Source: Hamadaea sp. | GTDB taxonomy: Bacteria > Actinomycetota > Actinomycetes > Mycobacteriales > Micromonosporaceae | Reading direction: 5' to 3' | Length of the DNA stretch: 64,000 nt | Assembly: GCF_013362815.1 (NCBI RefSeq) | Contig: NZ_JABFVK010000009.1 | Location: 1-64,000 of the forward strand | Part shown: piece after piece, positions 8,843-18,633 of the stretch | Position numbering within the stretch: position 1 is the first letter of the stretch | Layout of the letters: every line of letters starts with the position of its first letter | Position numbers and translations under genes: made by a program | The notes under the pieces: generated by a model | The model's database searches: none | What the model saw: only the letters and a program-made list of their open reading frames with translations | Told to the model about the DNA's origin: nothing

Positions 8843-9151
8843 TCAGGTGCGGTCGCGGAGGTACGCGAGCGCCTCGGCGAGTGTTTCGAAGACCTGGTCG
8901 TAGCCCGCATGGAAGTACTCGGGCTCGGTGATGACCGTGACGCCCCACTGCGACCGGTCGGCCATTCCGTCGAGGACGGCGACCCGGTTGTGGCGGTATA
9001 TCGTCACGGCGATCGCACCGGTCGGATAGTCCAGCACGTCGACCGCGACGTCACCGAGGAACTCGATGACGAGTCGATGCAGCCGTTGCAGCTCCACGGC
9101 GTCCACCCGGCCTCCCACCAGCATCGTCACCCGCACGGAGAGCGGCAACAT
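8843..9151 (-). CDS. Conserved-type hypothetical protein
   Basis: About 102 residues from ATG 9151; an in-frame ATG at 9124 is another option and the frame stays open to 9226. The C-terminal 85 residues look like a compact alpha/beta domain: a segment around RLHRLVIEFLGDVAVDVLDY, beta-prone GAIAVTIYRHNRVAVLDGM, then a helix FETLAEALAYLRDR. No signal peptide or membrane segment. It is divergent from the methyltransferase, with start codons only about 25 bp apart, so both promoters overlap. I do not recognise the family. Confidence 0.6.
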   Translation of the reverse strand: MLPLSVRVTMLVGGRVDAVELQRLHRLVIEFLGDVAVDVLDYPTGAIAVTIYRHNRVAVLDGMADRSQWGVTVITEPEYFHAGYDQVFETLAEALAYLRDRT

Positions 9152-9176
9152 TAACGCCGGGCGTACCCTCCACGCC

Positions 9177-9785
9177 ATGGCAGATGCGGTGTCCGTTACC
9201 CGATCGACGTATGACGAGATCGCCACCGGCTTCGCCCGGGCGCAGGCCGAGGGCTATCCGGAGCTGGCGGACGACCTGAACTGGCTGGCAAGTCGGATAT
9301 CTGGCGATTCGCGGGTGGCTGACGTCGGCTGCGGACCCGGCCGCGATCTGGGTCTGTTGCGGGCGATGGGCTTCCGCGCGGTCGGGCTGGACCTTTCGGC
9401 CGAGATGCTGCGGGCCGGCGGGCGTACCGGAGTGGCCCAGGCCGACATGCGTACGCTGCCGCTGCGGGACGGCTCCCTCGACGGGCTGTGGTGCCAGGCG
9501 GCGTTGTTGCACATCCCGCATGCCGATGTCCCCGGCGTACTGGCCGAGTTCGCCCGGGTCGTCCGGCCGGGTGGAGCGGTGCACCTCGTGGTCGCCGAGG
9601 GCGACAGCGAGGGCTGGGAACGCCATGGCTACGGCGGCGACGGGCTGCGGTGGTTCGCGTACCACCGGCTCGAGTCGCTCTCCGTGTTGATGGCGGAGGC
9701 GGGGCTGACCGTAGTCGAGGCGGCGCACCGGTCGCATCACCGGGCGTGGCTGGGCGTACGCGCAGTTGCGGCTCGGTCAAACTAG
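9177..9785 (+). CDS. SAM-dependent class I methyltransferase
   Basis: A 202-residue Rossmann-fold methyltransferase (Methyltransf_11/25 type). Motif I VADVGCGPGRDLGLL (about 47-61) binds S-adenosylmethionine, the acidic post-I residue follows in AVGLDLS, and the FARVVRPGGAVHLVV post-motif III is near residue 122. Start ATG 9177 follows a -10-like TACCCT (9164-9169) by 7 nt, so it is probably leaderless; the longer frame from 9066 overlaps the divergent gene. The substrate cannot be told. Placement before two exporters fits a role in modifying a small molecule, which is inference. Confidence 0.85.
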   Translation: MADAVSVTRSTYDEIATGFARAQAEGYPELADDLNWLASRISGDSRVADVGCGPGRDLGLLRAMGFRAVGLDLSAEMLRAGGRTGVAQADMRTLPLRDGSLDGLWCQAALLHIPHADVPGVLAEFARVVRPGGAVHLVVAEGDSEGWERHGYGGDGLRWFAYHRLESLSVLMAEAGLTVVEAAHRSHHRAWLGVRAVAARSN

Positions 9786-9790
9786 TTTGA
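9777..9790. promoter_or_regulatory. Perfect palindrome TCAAACTAGTTTGA, candidate operator
   Basis: A 14-bp perfect palindrome spanning the methyltransferase stop codon and lying 31 bp before the exporter start. AT-rich against its surroundings. Probable repressor site for the exporter gene; no regulator is adjacent. Confidence 0.4.
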
Positions 9791-9821
9791 TCACGGTCGG
9801 CGAAAACAGCAGGATGACGGC

Positions 9822-11069
9822 GTGACCACCGCCGACGCCGCCCCGCCGAGTTCGCCGAGTTATCGCGACCTGTTCGCGTACCCCCGCTATCTGACCTTCT
9901 GGCTCGGCCAGGTGACCAGCGTCGTCGGGAGTTCCGTCTCGCTGATCGCATTGCCCGCGCTCGTCCTGCCGGCTCGGGGTGCGACCGCGTTCGGTCTGGT
10001 CATCGCGGCCCAGGCGCTGGCCGGGGTGCTGCTGTTGCTGTTCGGCGGGGTGATCGCCGACCGCTACTCCCGCAGCATGGTCATGGCGATCTCGGACGCC
10101 ATCTGCGTGGTCGGGGTGGCCGGGTTCCTCGCGTTCGCCCAGTCCGGGCCGCTCGCGCTGCTCATGGCGGCCGCCTGCCTGGTCGGCGTCGGCGGCGCGA
10201 TCTACCAGCCCGCGCACCGGGCAGCCATGCCGCAGGTGGTTCCGGCGGAACTGCTGCAGAAGGCGAACGCACTCGAATCGGCTACCAAGCGGCTGGGCGC
10301 GGCCGGCGGCGCGCTGCTCGGCGGCGTACTGATCGCCACGGTCGGGGCCCGCGGCGCGTTCGCCGTCGACCTCGCCACCTACGCCGTCAGCCTGGTGACG
10401 CTGCTCTGGCTGCGGCTGCCCGCCCTGCGTACGGGGGACGTGACACCGGGCGTGCGCGCCGTGCTCGCCGAGGCGCGCGACGGCGTCCAGGAGGTACGCC
10501 GCCGCCCCTGGGCCCTGGTGATCATGATCCAGGGGACGTTGCAGGTGTTCTTCCTGTTCGCCCCGAACTACGCCCTAGTCCCGATCGTCAGCCAGCAACG
10601 GTGGGGGCCGGAGGCGTACGGATGGCTGTCCGCCTCCGCCTCGATCGGCATGATGCTGGGCTCGGCGGTCGCCGGGAAGATCCGCACGAAACGTCCCGGG
10701 TTGTGGGCGATGAACGCGCTGATGCCGTGCGCGATCCTGCCGCTGTGCCTCACACTGCCGGTGTCGCTGCCGCTGTGGTGCGGGGTCGAGGTGCTGGCCT
10801 GGGCCGGCATCGGCGTCTTCTTCGTGCTCTGGTTCACCGCGCTGCAGACGGAGTTCCCGGCCGAAGTCCACGGCCGGGTCTTCTCGCTGGAGTCCATCGG
10901 CAACTTCGCTCTCCAGCCGATCGCGATCGCGGTCGCGCCGCTGCTCGCCTCGACCATCGGCATGGGCGCTTTCGTGGCCGTCGCCGTCTTCGTGATGGTC
11001 GCCTCGACGTACGGCGTCTTCCTGGTGCGTGGCGTCACCCAGTTGCGCTCGCCCGAACGTGTCGTGTGA
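9822..11069 (+). CDS. MFS exporter (MFS_3 / EntS-MefA-like)
   Basis: A 415-residue major-facilitator protein with about 12 hydrophobic segments, beginning YRDLFAYPRYLTFWLGQVTS, typical of the enterobactin/macrolide exporter branch. The loop 2-3 motif appears as GGVIADRYSRSMVM near residue 78. Central phenylalanine-rich helices and the C-terminal SLESIGNFALQPIAIAVAPLL are as in that branch. Inner membrane, proton-driven export of a small molecule; substrate unknown. GTG start with AGGAT upstream. A second, unrelated MFS exporter follows after 27 bp, so the two are probably co-transcribed. Confidence 0.88.
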   Translation: MTTADAAPPSSPSYRDLFAYPRYLTFWLGQVTSVVGSSVSLIALPALVLPARGATAFGLVIAAQALAGVLLLLFGGVIADRYSRSMVMAISDAICVVGVAGFLAFAQSGPLALLMAAACLVGVGGAIYQPAHRAAMPQVVPAELLQKANALESATKRLGAAGGALLGGVLIATVGARGAFAVDLATYAVSLVTLLWLRLPALRTGDVTPGVRAVLAEARDGVQEVRRRPWALVIMIQGTLQVFFLFAPNYALVPIVSQQRWGPEAYGWLSASASIGMMLGSAVAGKIRTKRPGLWAMNALMPCAILPLCLTLPVSLPLWCGVEVLAWAGIGVFFVLWFTALQTEFPAEVHGRVFSLESIGNFALQPIAIAVAPLLASTIGMGAFVAVAVFVMVASTYGVFLVRGVTQLRSPERVV

Positions 11070-11096
11070 CGACCGCTACTGTCTGCGTATCAAGAA

Positions 11097-12326
11097 ATGG
11101 AAAGCGTGAGTGACGCGTTGGCCGAGCATGTGAGCGAGCGTTTGCGGCCCGGCCTGCTGGTGACCGTCCTAGCCGGACAGAGCGCGGTCGGGGCGTTCTC
11201 CTTCGACATGTACCTGCCGGCTTTCCCCGCGATCGCCGACGACCTGGCGGTGGCCCCGGCCCAGGTGCAGCTCACGCTGACCGCGGCGCTGGTGGGGCTC
11301 GGGATCGGGCAGCTGCTCGGCGGGCCGATCTCGGACCGATTCGGCCGCCGCGGACCTGCACTAGTGGGCACGGCGATGTTCGCGATCAGCTCGCTGCTCA
11401 TCGCGTTCGCGCCCAGCATCCCGGTCCTGGTGGCGCTGCGGCTGCTCCAGGGCGTCGGCGGCGGGTTCGGGACGGCGATCTCGCGGGCGGTCGTCCGTGA
11501 CCTGTACTCGGGCGCCGAAGCCTCCCGCTACCTGTCGCGCATCCTGCTCGTCTTCGGCGTCGCGCCGGTCGTCGCACCGACCGTGGGCGCGGCGGTCCTG
11601 CGGTTCACCAGCTGGCGGGGCATCTTCGTGGTGCTCGCGGCTTATGGCGTGCTGCTCGGCGTCGCGATCCTCCGCTTCCTGCCGGAGACCCTGCCCGCCG
11701 CGGTACGCCGGACGGGCGGGCTGACGACGGTGCTGCGCGGCTTCGGCCGGCTCGCCACCGATCGCCGCTACCTGGGGTACTCGCTGGCGGGCGGACTCAG
11801 CTTCGCCGGGCTATTCGCGTACCTGTCGGGCAGCTCGTTCGTGTTGCAGGACGTCTTCGGAGTGTCGCCGCAGACCTACGGGCTGATCTTCGGGCTCAAC
11901 GCGATCGCCCTGGTCACCGCCGGGCAGATCTCGGCCCGGATCGTCGGCCGCCGTACGCCCCGCGCCCTGCTCTTCATCGCGCTGTTCATCGGGCTGGGAG
12001 CGACCGCCGTGCTGCTGGCCGGGGCGGAGACGGGCAGCCTGCCGCTGGTCATGCTGACGCTGTTCCTGTTCATCGGCAGCCTCGGCATGGTGTTTCCGAA
12101 CAGCACCGCGCTCGCGCTCGACCAGCACCCGGAGATGGCCGGGACCGCCGCCGCCTTCATGGGCGCTACGCAGTCCGCCATCAGCGCTTTCGCTGGGCCG
12201 CTCGTCGCGGGTCTGGGCGCGGCCAGCGGCGTTCCCATGGCCGCTGTCATGCTCGGCTTCGCCCTCGCCTCGCTTGTCGTCGTCTCGCTGCTGACTCGGG
12301 AGCAGCTTCGGCCTGTCGCCGCCTGA
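11097..12326 (+). CDS. Bcr/CflA-family drug:proton antiporter
   Basis: A 409-residue, 12-helix MFS protein of the bicyclomycin/chloramphenicol-resistance branch. Near the N-terminus it has SFDMYLPAFPAIADDL (about 35-50), then GLGIGQLLGGPISDRFGRRGP, the loop 2-3 signature, and RLLQGVGGGFGTAISRAVVRDLY, all characteristic of Bcr/CflA. The start may be ATG 11097 or GTG 11106; TGGAAAG precedes the latter. It lies in the block between aroC and aroE with a second exporter and a DrrC-like protein. A drug-efflux role is well supported by family, the actual drug is not known. Confidence 0.9.
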   Translation: MESVSDALAEHVSERLRPGLLVTVLAGQSAVGAFSFDMYLPAFPAIADDLAVAPAQVQLTLTAALVGLGIGQLLGGPISDRFGRRGPALVGTAMFAISSLLIAFAPSIPVLVALRLLQGVGGGFGTAISRAVVRDLYSGAEASRYLSRILLVFGVAPVVAPTVGAAVLRFTSWRGIFVVLAAYGVLLGVAILRFLPETLPAAVRRTGGLTTVLRGFGRLATDRRYLGYSLAGGLSFAGLFAYLSGSSFVLQDVFGVSPQTYGLIFGLNAIALVTAGQISARIVGRRTPRALLFIALFIGLGATAVLLAGAETGSLPLVMLTLFLFIGSLGMVFPNSTALALDQHPEMAGTAAAFMGATQSAISAFAGPLVAGLGAASGVPMAAVMLGFALASLVVVSLLTREQLRPVAA

Positions 12327-12340
12327 CGGCCCGGGGGTTT

Positions 12341-12386
12341 TCCGCGGTTCTCCGGGGCTTTCCGCGGTTCTCCGGGGCCTTCCGCG
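12341..12386 (+). repeat. 20-bp tandem repeat (2.3 copies)
   Basis: TCCGCGGTTCTCCGGGGCTT at 12341-12360 repeats with one change at 12361-12380 and starts again at 12381. It runs straight into the 60-bp dispersed repeat at 12386. Confidence 0.85.
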
Positions 12387-12445
12387 CGATCATGAACTTT
12401 CGGGCATGATCGGCCGGCGTGTCGCGTCCGTAGCACCCTGATCGA
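12386..12445 (+). repeat. 60-bp dispersed repeat, copy C
   Basis: Begins GCGATCATGAACTTTCGG and contains the family core CCGGCGTGTCG and the closing CCTGATCGA. Closest to copy D at 63837-63896; the two share ATGAACTTTCGG, the core and the right end. Confidence 0.8.
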
Positions 12446-12603
12446 CTCCCCAACTCCCTGATCGACAAGGAACTCGATCATGAGCTGTCGGCCCGGCCTC
12501 CTCGGCGGATGGCGTACGGGGATCGATCAGGAATGGAGAAGCACGGTCCACCCCGAGCACGTAGCGTGAGCTCAGAGGGCAATTACGCGAACTAGGAGTG
12601 ACC

Positions 12604-12960
12604 ATGACTGACGTCTCCAACGAGGGCATCAAGACCGTTCTGCACCCGGTGTCGGATTTGGCGGCCGCCAAGGCGGTCTACACCGCGTTGCTCGGCATCG
12701 AGCCGCAGGCCGACTCCGACTACTACGTCGGCTACGACGTGGCCGGCCAGCACATCGGGCTCGTACCCCAGGGTGGGCCGCAGAGCATGTCGTCGCCGGT
12801 GGCGTACTGGCACGTGTCGGACATCGCCGCCAAGCTCGCCGAGGTGACCGCCGCCGGCGCGAAGGTGAAGGACGAGCCGCGCGAGGTCGGACCCGGGCGT
12901 ACCGTGGCGACCTTCACCGACACCGACGGGAACGTGCTGGGCCTCGTCGAGGACAAGTAG
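12604..12960 (+). CDS. VOC-superfamily (glyoxalase/bleomycin-resistance-like) protein
   Basis: A 118-residue single-chain VOC protein with two beta-alpha-beta-beta-beta modules. The first runs from KTVLHPVSDLAAAKAVYTALLGI, the second ends in FTDTDGNVLGLVED, the usual C-terminal signature with the metal-ligand-type acidic residue. ATG 12604 follows AGGAG at good spacing; a GTG at 12598 lies within that site and is less likely. Members bind drugs, detoxify methylglyoxal or are metal dioxygenases; this one cannot be narrowed. It sits between an exporter and a DrrC-like protein, which favours a detoxification role. Confidence 0.85.
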   Translation: MTDVSNEGIKTVLHPVSDLAAAKAVYTALLGIEPQADSDYYVGYDVAGQHIGLVPQGGPQSMSSPVAYWHVSDIAAKLAEVTAAGAKVKDEPREVGPGRTVATFTDTDGNVLGLVEDK

Positions 12961-13047
12961 ACCCCGCGACGCCGAGCCGGGTCCGCCGCGTGTCGGTGGG
13001 CCCGGCTACCTTGGTCGGGCCGATGCAACTGTGAGGACGGAGTGACG

Positions 13048-15396
<2,349 letters not shown>

Positions 15397-15405
15397 CTGC
15401 GGAGG

Positions 15406-15470
15406 GCGCTGGATCAGGGTTCTCGGTCGAATCTTGCGGCAAGACTCGACCGAGAACCCTGATCCAGCGC
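15406..15470. repeat. 65-bp palindrome, copy 1 (possible bidirectional terminator)
   Basis: Arms of 31 bp (15406-15436 and 15440-15470) with one mismatch and a 3-nt CGG loop. Arm sequence begins GCGCTGGATCAGGGTTCTCG. Sits between convergent genes. A second 65-bp copy lies at 34216-34280. No T-run follows, so a mobile or REP-like origin is as likely as termination. Confidence 0.85.
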
Positions 15471-15487
15471 GCTATGCGGCAGAAGAG

Positions 15488-16294
15488 CTAAGCAGCGGCG
15501 CTGTACAAAGCCGTCCGCATGGCCTCGACCGGCGCGCTGACCCCGGTGAACATCTCGAACTGATGCACCGCCTGGGCCAGCAGCAGGTCGAGGCCCGAGA
15601 CGATCCGGCACCCGGCCGCGGCGGCGGATCCCGCCAACGGCGTCGGCCAGGGCTTGTAGACGGCGTCGAAGACGACCGTCTCCGGCCGCCACGACACGGT
15701 CAGGTCGTCGGCCACGCCGAACGGCAGCGTCGACACCACGACATCGGCCTCGGCGACCCTGATCGGAGACGGCCACTTCACGTGGACCAGCTCCCGCAGA
15801 CCGAGCAGCTCCGCGACCGGACGCAGCTCGTCCACGGCTTCCGCGCGCCGGGCGTGCACCTCGATCAGGGCCGCCTTCAGCTCCCCCGCCGCCGCCAGCG
15901 CCGCCCGCGCGGTGCCACCCGCACCCAGGATCGCAACGCGCCGCGCGCTCGTCACCCCGGCCCACCCCAGCGCGTCGACCATGCCAGGCGCGTCGGTGTT
16001 CTCCGCACGCCAACCGCCGGACGGCAGGCGTACCAGGGTGTTGCAGGCTCCAAGCGCCGCGGCGGTGGGCGACACCTCGTCCGCGACGGTCAGCCCGGCC
16101 TCCTTGAGCGGCATCGTCAGCGACAGGCCCGCCCACTCCGGCCCCAGCTCCGCGATCAGCCCCGGCAAGCGCCCGATCGAGCATTCGATCCGCTCGTACG
16201 CCCACCCGGCGAGCCCGGCAGCGGCATACCCGGCGTTGTGGATCACCGGGGACAGCGAGTGCTCGATCGGCTGACCGAGGACGGCGGCCTTCAT
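15488..16294 (-). CDS. aroE: Shikimate dehydrogenase
   Basis: Reduces 3-dehydroshikimate with NADPH. From ATG 16294 the product has 268 residues starting MKAAVLGQPIEHSLSP, with the substrate-binding SLSPVIHNAGY at 12-22, the catalytic lysine in LTMPLKEAG near residue 60, ENTDAPG, and the nucleotide-binding GAGGTARAAL near residue 122. The longer frame from 16363 adds a non-family extension crossing the mltG terminator and is rejected. In related genomes aroE lies next to aroC; here a block of about 7 kb separates them. Confidence 0.95.
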   Translation of the reverse strand: MKAAVLGQPIEHSLSPVIHNAGYAAAGLAGWAYERIECSIGRLPGLIAELGPEWAGLSLTMPLKEAGLTVADEVSPTAAALGACNTLVRLPSGGWRAENTDAPGMVDALGWAGVTSARRVAILGAGGTARAALAAAGELKAALIEVHARRAEAVDELRPVAELLGLRELVHVKWPSPIRVAEADVVVSTLPFGVADDLTVSWRPETVVFDAVYKPWPTPLAGSAAAAGCRIVSGLDLLLAQAVHQFEMFTGVSAPVEAMRTALYSAAA

Positions 16295-16364
16295 ACGAAT
16301 GGTCCGGCGGCGCTCGTGGAAGTCACCTAGGCATGGTAGCGACGGTCGAGTTCGGTCGAACAAG

Positions 16365-16397
16365 GACGGGCCCGGCCGCAGTGCGGCCGGGCCCGTT
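16365..16397 (-). terminator. Strong hairpin after mltG
   Basis: ACGGGCCCGGCCGCA and its complement pair over about 15 bp with a 1-2 nt loop, starting 3 bp after the mltG stop on the minus strand. It should end the alaS-ruvX-mltG transcript or protect it. Confidence 0.7.
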
Positions 16398-16399
16398 CG

Positions 16400-18139
16400 T
16401 CAGGAACACTTCTCGAGTCCGAGCCCGTTCTTGATCGCGACATCGATGTTCTTACAGTGGCCGGCCCAGGTCGTGGCGTACCCCATGGTGCCCGCCTTAT
16501 CGATGGTCACGAAGAAGGTCCACGCCCCGGCCGCCGGGTGGATGGCGCCCTTGAGCGCTAGTTCGCCCGGGTTGCTGATCGGTCCGATCGGCAGTCCGGA
16601 GAACTTCGGCGCATCGAACGTGTTGTACGGGTCCTTCGGGTTGTGCTGCTCGCCCGCGAGGATCTGGCTGGAATCCTTGGGGACCTTTCCACTGATGCGG
16701 AGCCAGTAGTTGACCGCACTGTCGATCTGCAGGCACCGACAAGGGAACCCGTCTTTGTACACGCGGTTGTAGAGCGCCCGCGACACCTTCGGGTAGTCCT
16801 CGGCTTTGACGACTTCTGCCTGCCCGATCGACGCCGCGATGAGCGCCTCGTACGGCGAGATGTTGAGCGCCTTCGCCGCGTCGGCGAAGCCCATGTCGCC
16901 CGTCACCTTGAGGAAGTGATCCACCATGATCTTGATGACCTGCTCGGCGGTCGCCTTCGGTGGGAACTCGTAGGTTGCGGGGAACAGGAAGCCTTCAATC
17001 GCACCGACACCGGTGGCGACGCCCTTGCCGTCCAGCCGTTTGAACCACCAGTCCGGGATGAACTTCTTCGGGTTCGCTGCGGCCTTCTGGAAGTCCGCGA
17101 CCGGGATACCGAGTTCTTTGGACAGCTTCTCGTAGATCTGGATCGTGATCATGCCCTCGGTGATGGTCACACCCTTGACATCACGGGTCTTCGGATCCAG
17201 CAACGCATTGACGGCGGCCTCGCCGCTCATCTGCTTGTGCAGTTTGTAGAACCCGGGCTGGATGTTCTTCGCCTTCGGATTCGCCTCAGCCGCCGACACG
17301 AACGCCTTGTAGCTCTTCACGACGTCGGCCGCGACCAGCGTATTGGCGATGTCGCCGAGCAACTGGTCCTGCTTGACCTCGATCATGACCGTCTCGGCGG
17401 TGCCCTCACCGTCGTAGTCCGGCGTCAGGAAGTAGCCCGCGACCTTGTCGTACGCCAGATAGACGCCGCCGCCGAGCGCGCCGAGCAGGATCAGAGTCAG
17501 GAAGAGCGCGAGGAAACTACGGCCACGCCGCTTCTTCTTGGTCTTCTTCGTGCGGCGCTTGCCACCACCGCCGTCGTCGTCACGGTAGTCACCGCCGCCG
17601 GGCAGCAACCCGCCGTCCTCGTAGCCTTCCTCGAGGAAGCCGCCACGCCGCGCATTGGTGTCGTAGTTCGGATCGAGCTTGCGGTACGCCCGCGATCCGG
17701 TGTCGTAGCGAGGATCGGGTTCGTAGCGAGGTTCGTCGTACTGGGGGTCGTAGCCACGCTGCGTACCGGTGTCATAGCGCGGATCCGGCGCGTATCGGGG
17801 ATCTTGTGCGTACCGGGGGTCATAGCCACCCTGGTTGCCGGTGTCGTAACGGGGATCCGGCGCGTAGCGGGGATCTTGTGCGTACCGCGGGTCATAGCCA
17901 CCCTGAGTGCCGGTGTCGTAACGCGGATCCGGCGCGTAGCGGGGGTCACTGTCGTAGCGGGGGTCGTAGCCGTCACGCGGCTGCGCGCCCGAACCAGCCC
18001 AACCACCCTGCTGCTGCCACTGGTCTTGACGCGCATCCTGCCGGCGGTTTTCGGCGCCGCTGTCCCAGCGCTCGGTCCGTCGGCGCCGGCCACGACCGCG
18101 ATCATGATCCTCGAAGCCGAGGTTCAGGTCGTCGATCAT
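16400..18139 (-). CDS. mltG: Endolytic murein transglycosylase MltG (YceG)
   Basis: Cuts nascent glycan strands at the membrane during cell-wall growth. The 579-residue protein has a long cytoplasmic N-terminus with tandem repeats built on DPRYAPDPRYDTGTQGGY (about 50-140) and a basic stretch KRRTKKTKKKRRGR. A transmembrane helix (about 210-234) is followed by a periplasmic-side YceG domain. Near residue 436, ASIGQAE holds the family's catalytic glutamate, in the Q-x-E form. ATG overlaps the ruvX stop by four bases. The repeats are rich in Asp, Pro, Tyr and Arg and are the variable part of the protein. Confidence 0.93.
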   Translation of the reverse strand: MIDDLNLGFEDHDRGRGRRRRTERWDSGAENRRQDARQDQWQQQGGWAGSGAQPRDGYDPRYDSDPRYAPDPRYDTGTQGGYDPRYAQDPRYAPDPRYDTGNQGGYDPRYAQDPRYAPDPRYDTGTQRGYDPQYDEPRYEPDPRYDTGSRAYRKLDPNYDTNARRGGFLEEGYEDGGLLPGGGDYRDDDGGGGKRRTKKTKKKRRGRSFLALFLTLILLGALGGGVYLAYDKVAGYFLTPDYDGEGTAETVMIEVKQDQLLGDIANTLVAADVVKSYKAFVSAAEANPKAKNIQPGFYKLHKQMSGEAAVNALLDPKTRDVKGVTITEGMITIQIYEKLSKELGIPVADFQKAAANPKKFIPDWWFKRLDGKGVATGVGAIEGFLFPATYEFPPKATAEQVIKIMVDHFLKVTGDMGFADAAKALNISPYEALIAASIGQAEVVKAEDYPKVSRALYNRVYKDGFPCRCLQIDSAVNYWLRISGKVPKDSSQILAGEQHNPKDPYNTFDAPKFSGLPIGPISNPGELALKGAIHPAAGAWTFFVTIDKAGTMGYATTWAGHCKNIDVAIKNGLGLEKCS

Positions 18140-18633
18140 CCTTGCCTCCGTCGACTCTCCAGGTAGTGCTGCAGGATCTCTACGGCGGCCGCCTGATCCA
18201 CGACGGCTCGCTGGCGTTTTCCCTTCACGCCTCGATCGGAGAGCCTACGGGCTGCCGTAACGGTTGACATCCTCTCGTCCGCCATGACAATTGGGACAGG
18301 AGCGATGACTTCGGCCAGAACCCGCACATACTCGCGAACCTTTTTCGCGGCCGGACCCTCCATTCCCGCAAGGTTCACTGGTAAACCCACGACGACCTCT
18401 ACGCTGTCATGTTCAGTCACGAGGTGCTTGATCTCCGCGATATCAGCGGGTACGCCGACAGTGGCGGACCGGATTGCGGCGGTGTCGAGGGCCGCGACGT
18501 CGATCGAGTTGTCCCGGGCGAGGGTGATGAGGGGGGTGGCGAGGATGCCGTCGGGGTCGCACTTGGCGACCCCGACGCGTACCGAACCCACGTCGATGCC
18601 GAGGCGTACGCCCCGGACCCACGGAGCACTCAC
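18136..18633 (-). CDS. ruvX: RuvX/YqgF Holliday-junction resolvase-like nuclease
   Basis: RNase H-fold nuclease linked to pre-16S rRNA 5' processing and recombination. I use GTG 18633 (165 residues), which overlaps the alaS stop as GTGA; longer frames reading into alaS are shadows. The N-terminal [12 protein letters not shown] (about 12-23) carries the first catalytic aspartate, [10 protein letters not shown] is in the middle, and [14 protein letters not shown] near residue 113 holds the conserved acidic residues. The stop overlaps the mltG start. Order alaS-ruvX-mltG is conserved in actinobacteria. Confidence 0.92.
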   Translation of the reverse strand: MSAPWVRGVRLGIDVGSVRVGVAKCDPDGILATPLITLARDNSIDVAALDTAAIRSATVGVPADIAEIKHLVTEHDSVEVVVGLPVNLAGMEGPAAKKVREYVRVLAEVIAPVPIVMADERMSTVTAARRLSDRGVKGKRQRAVVDQAAAVEILQHYLESRRRQG

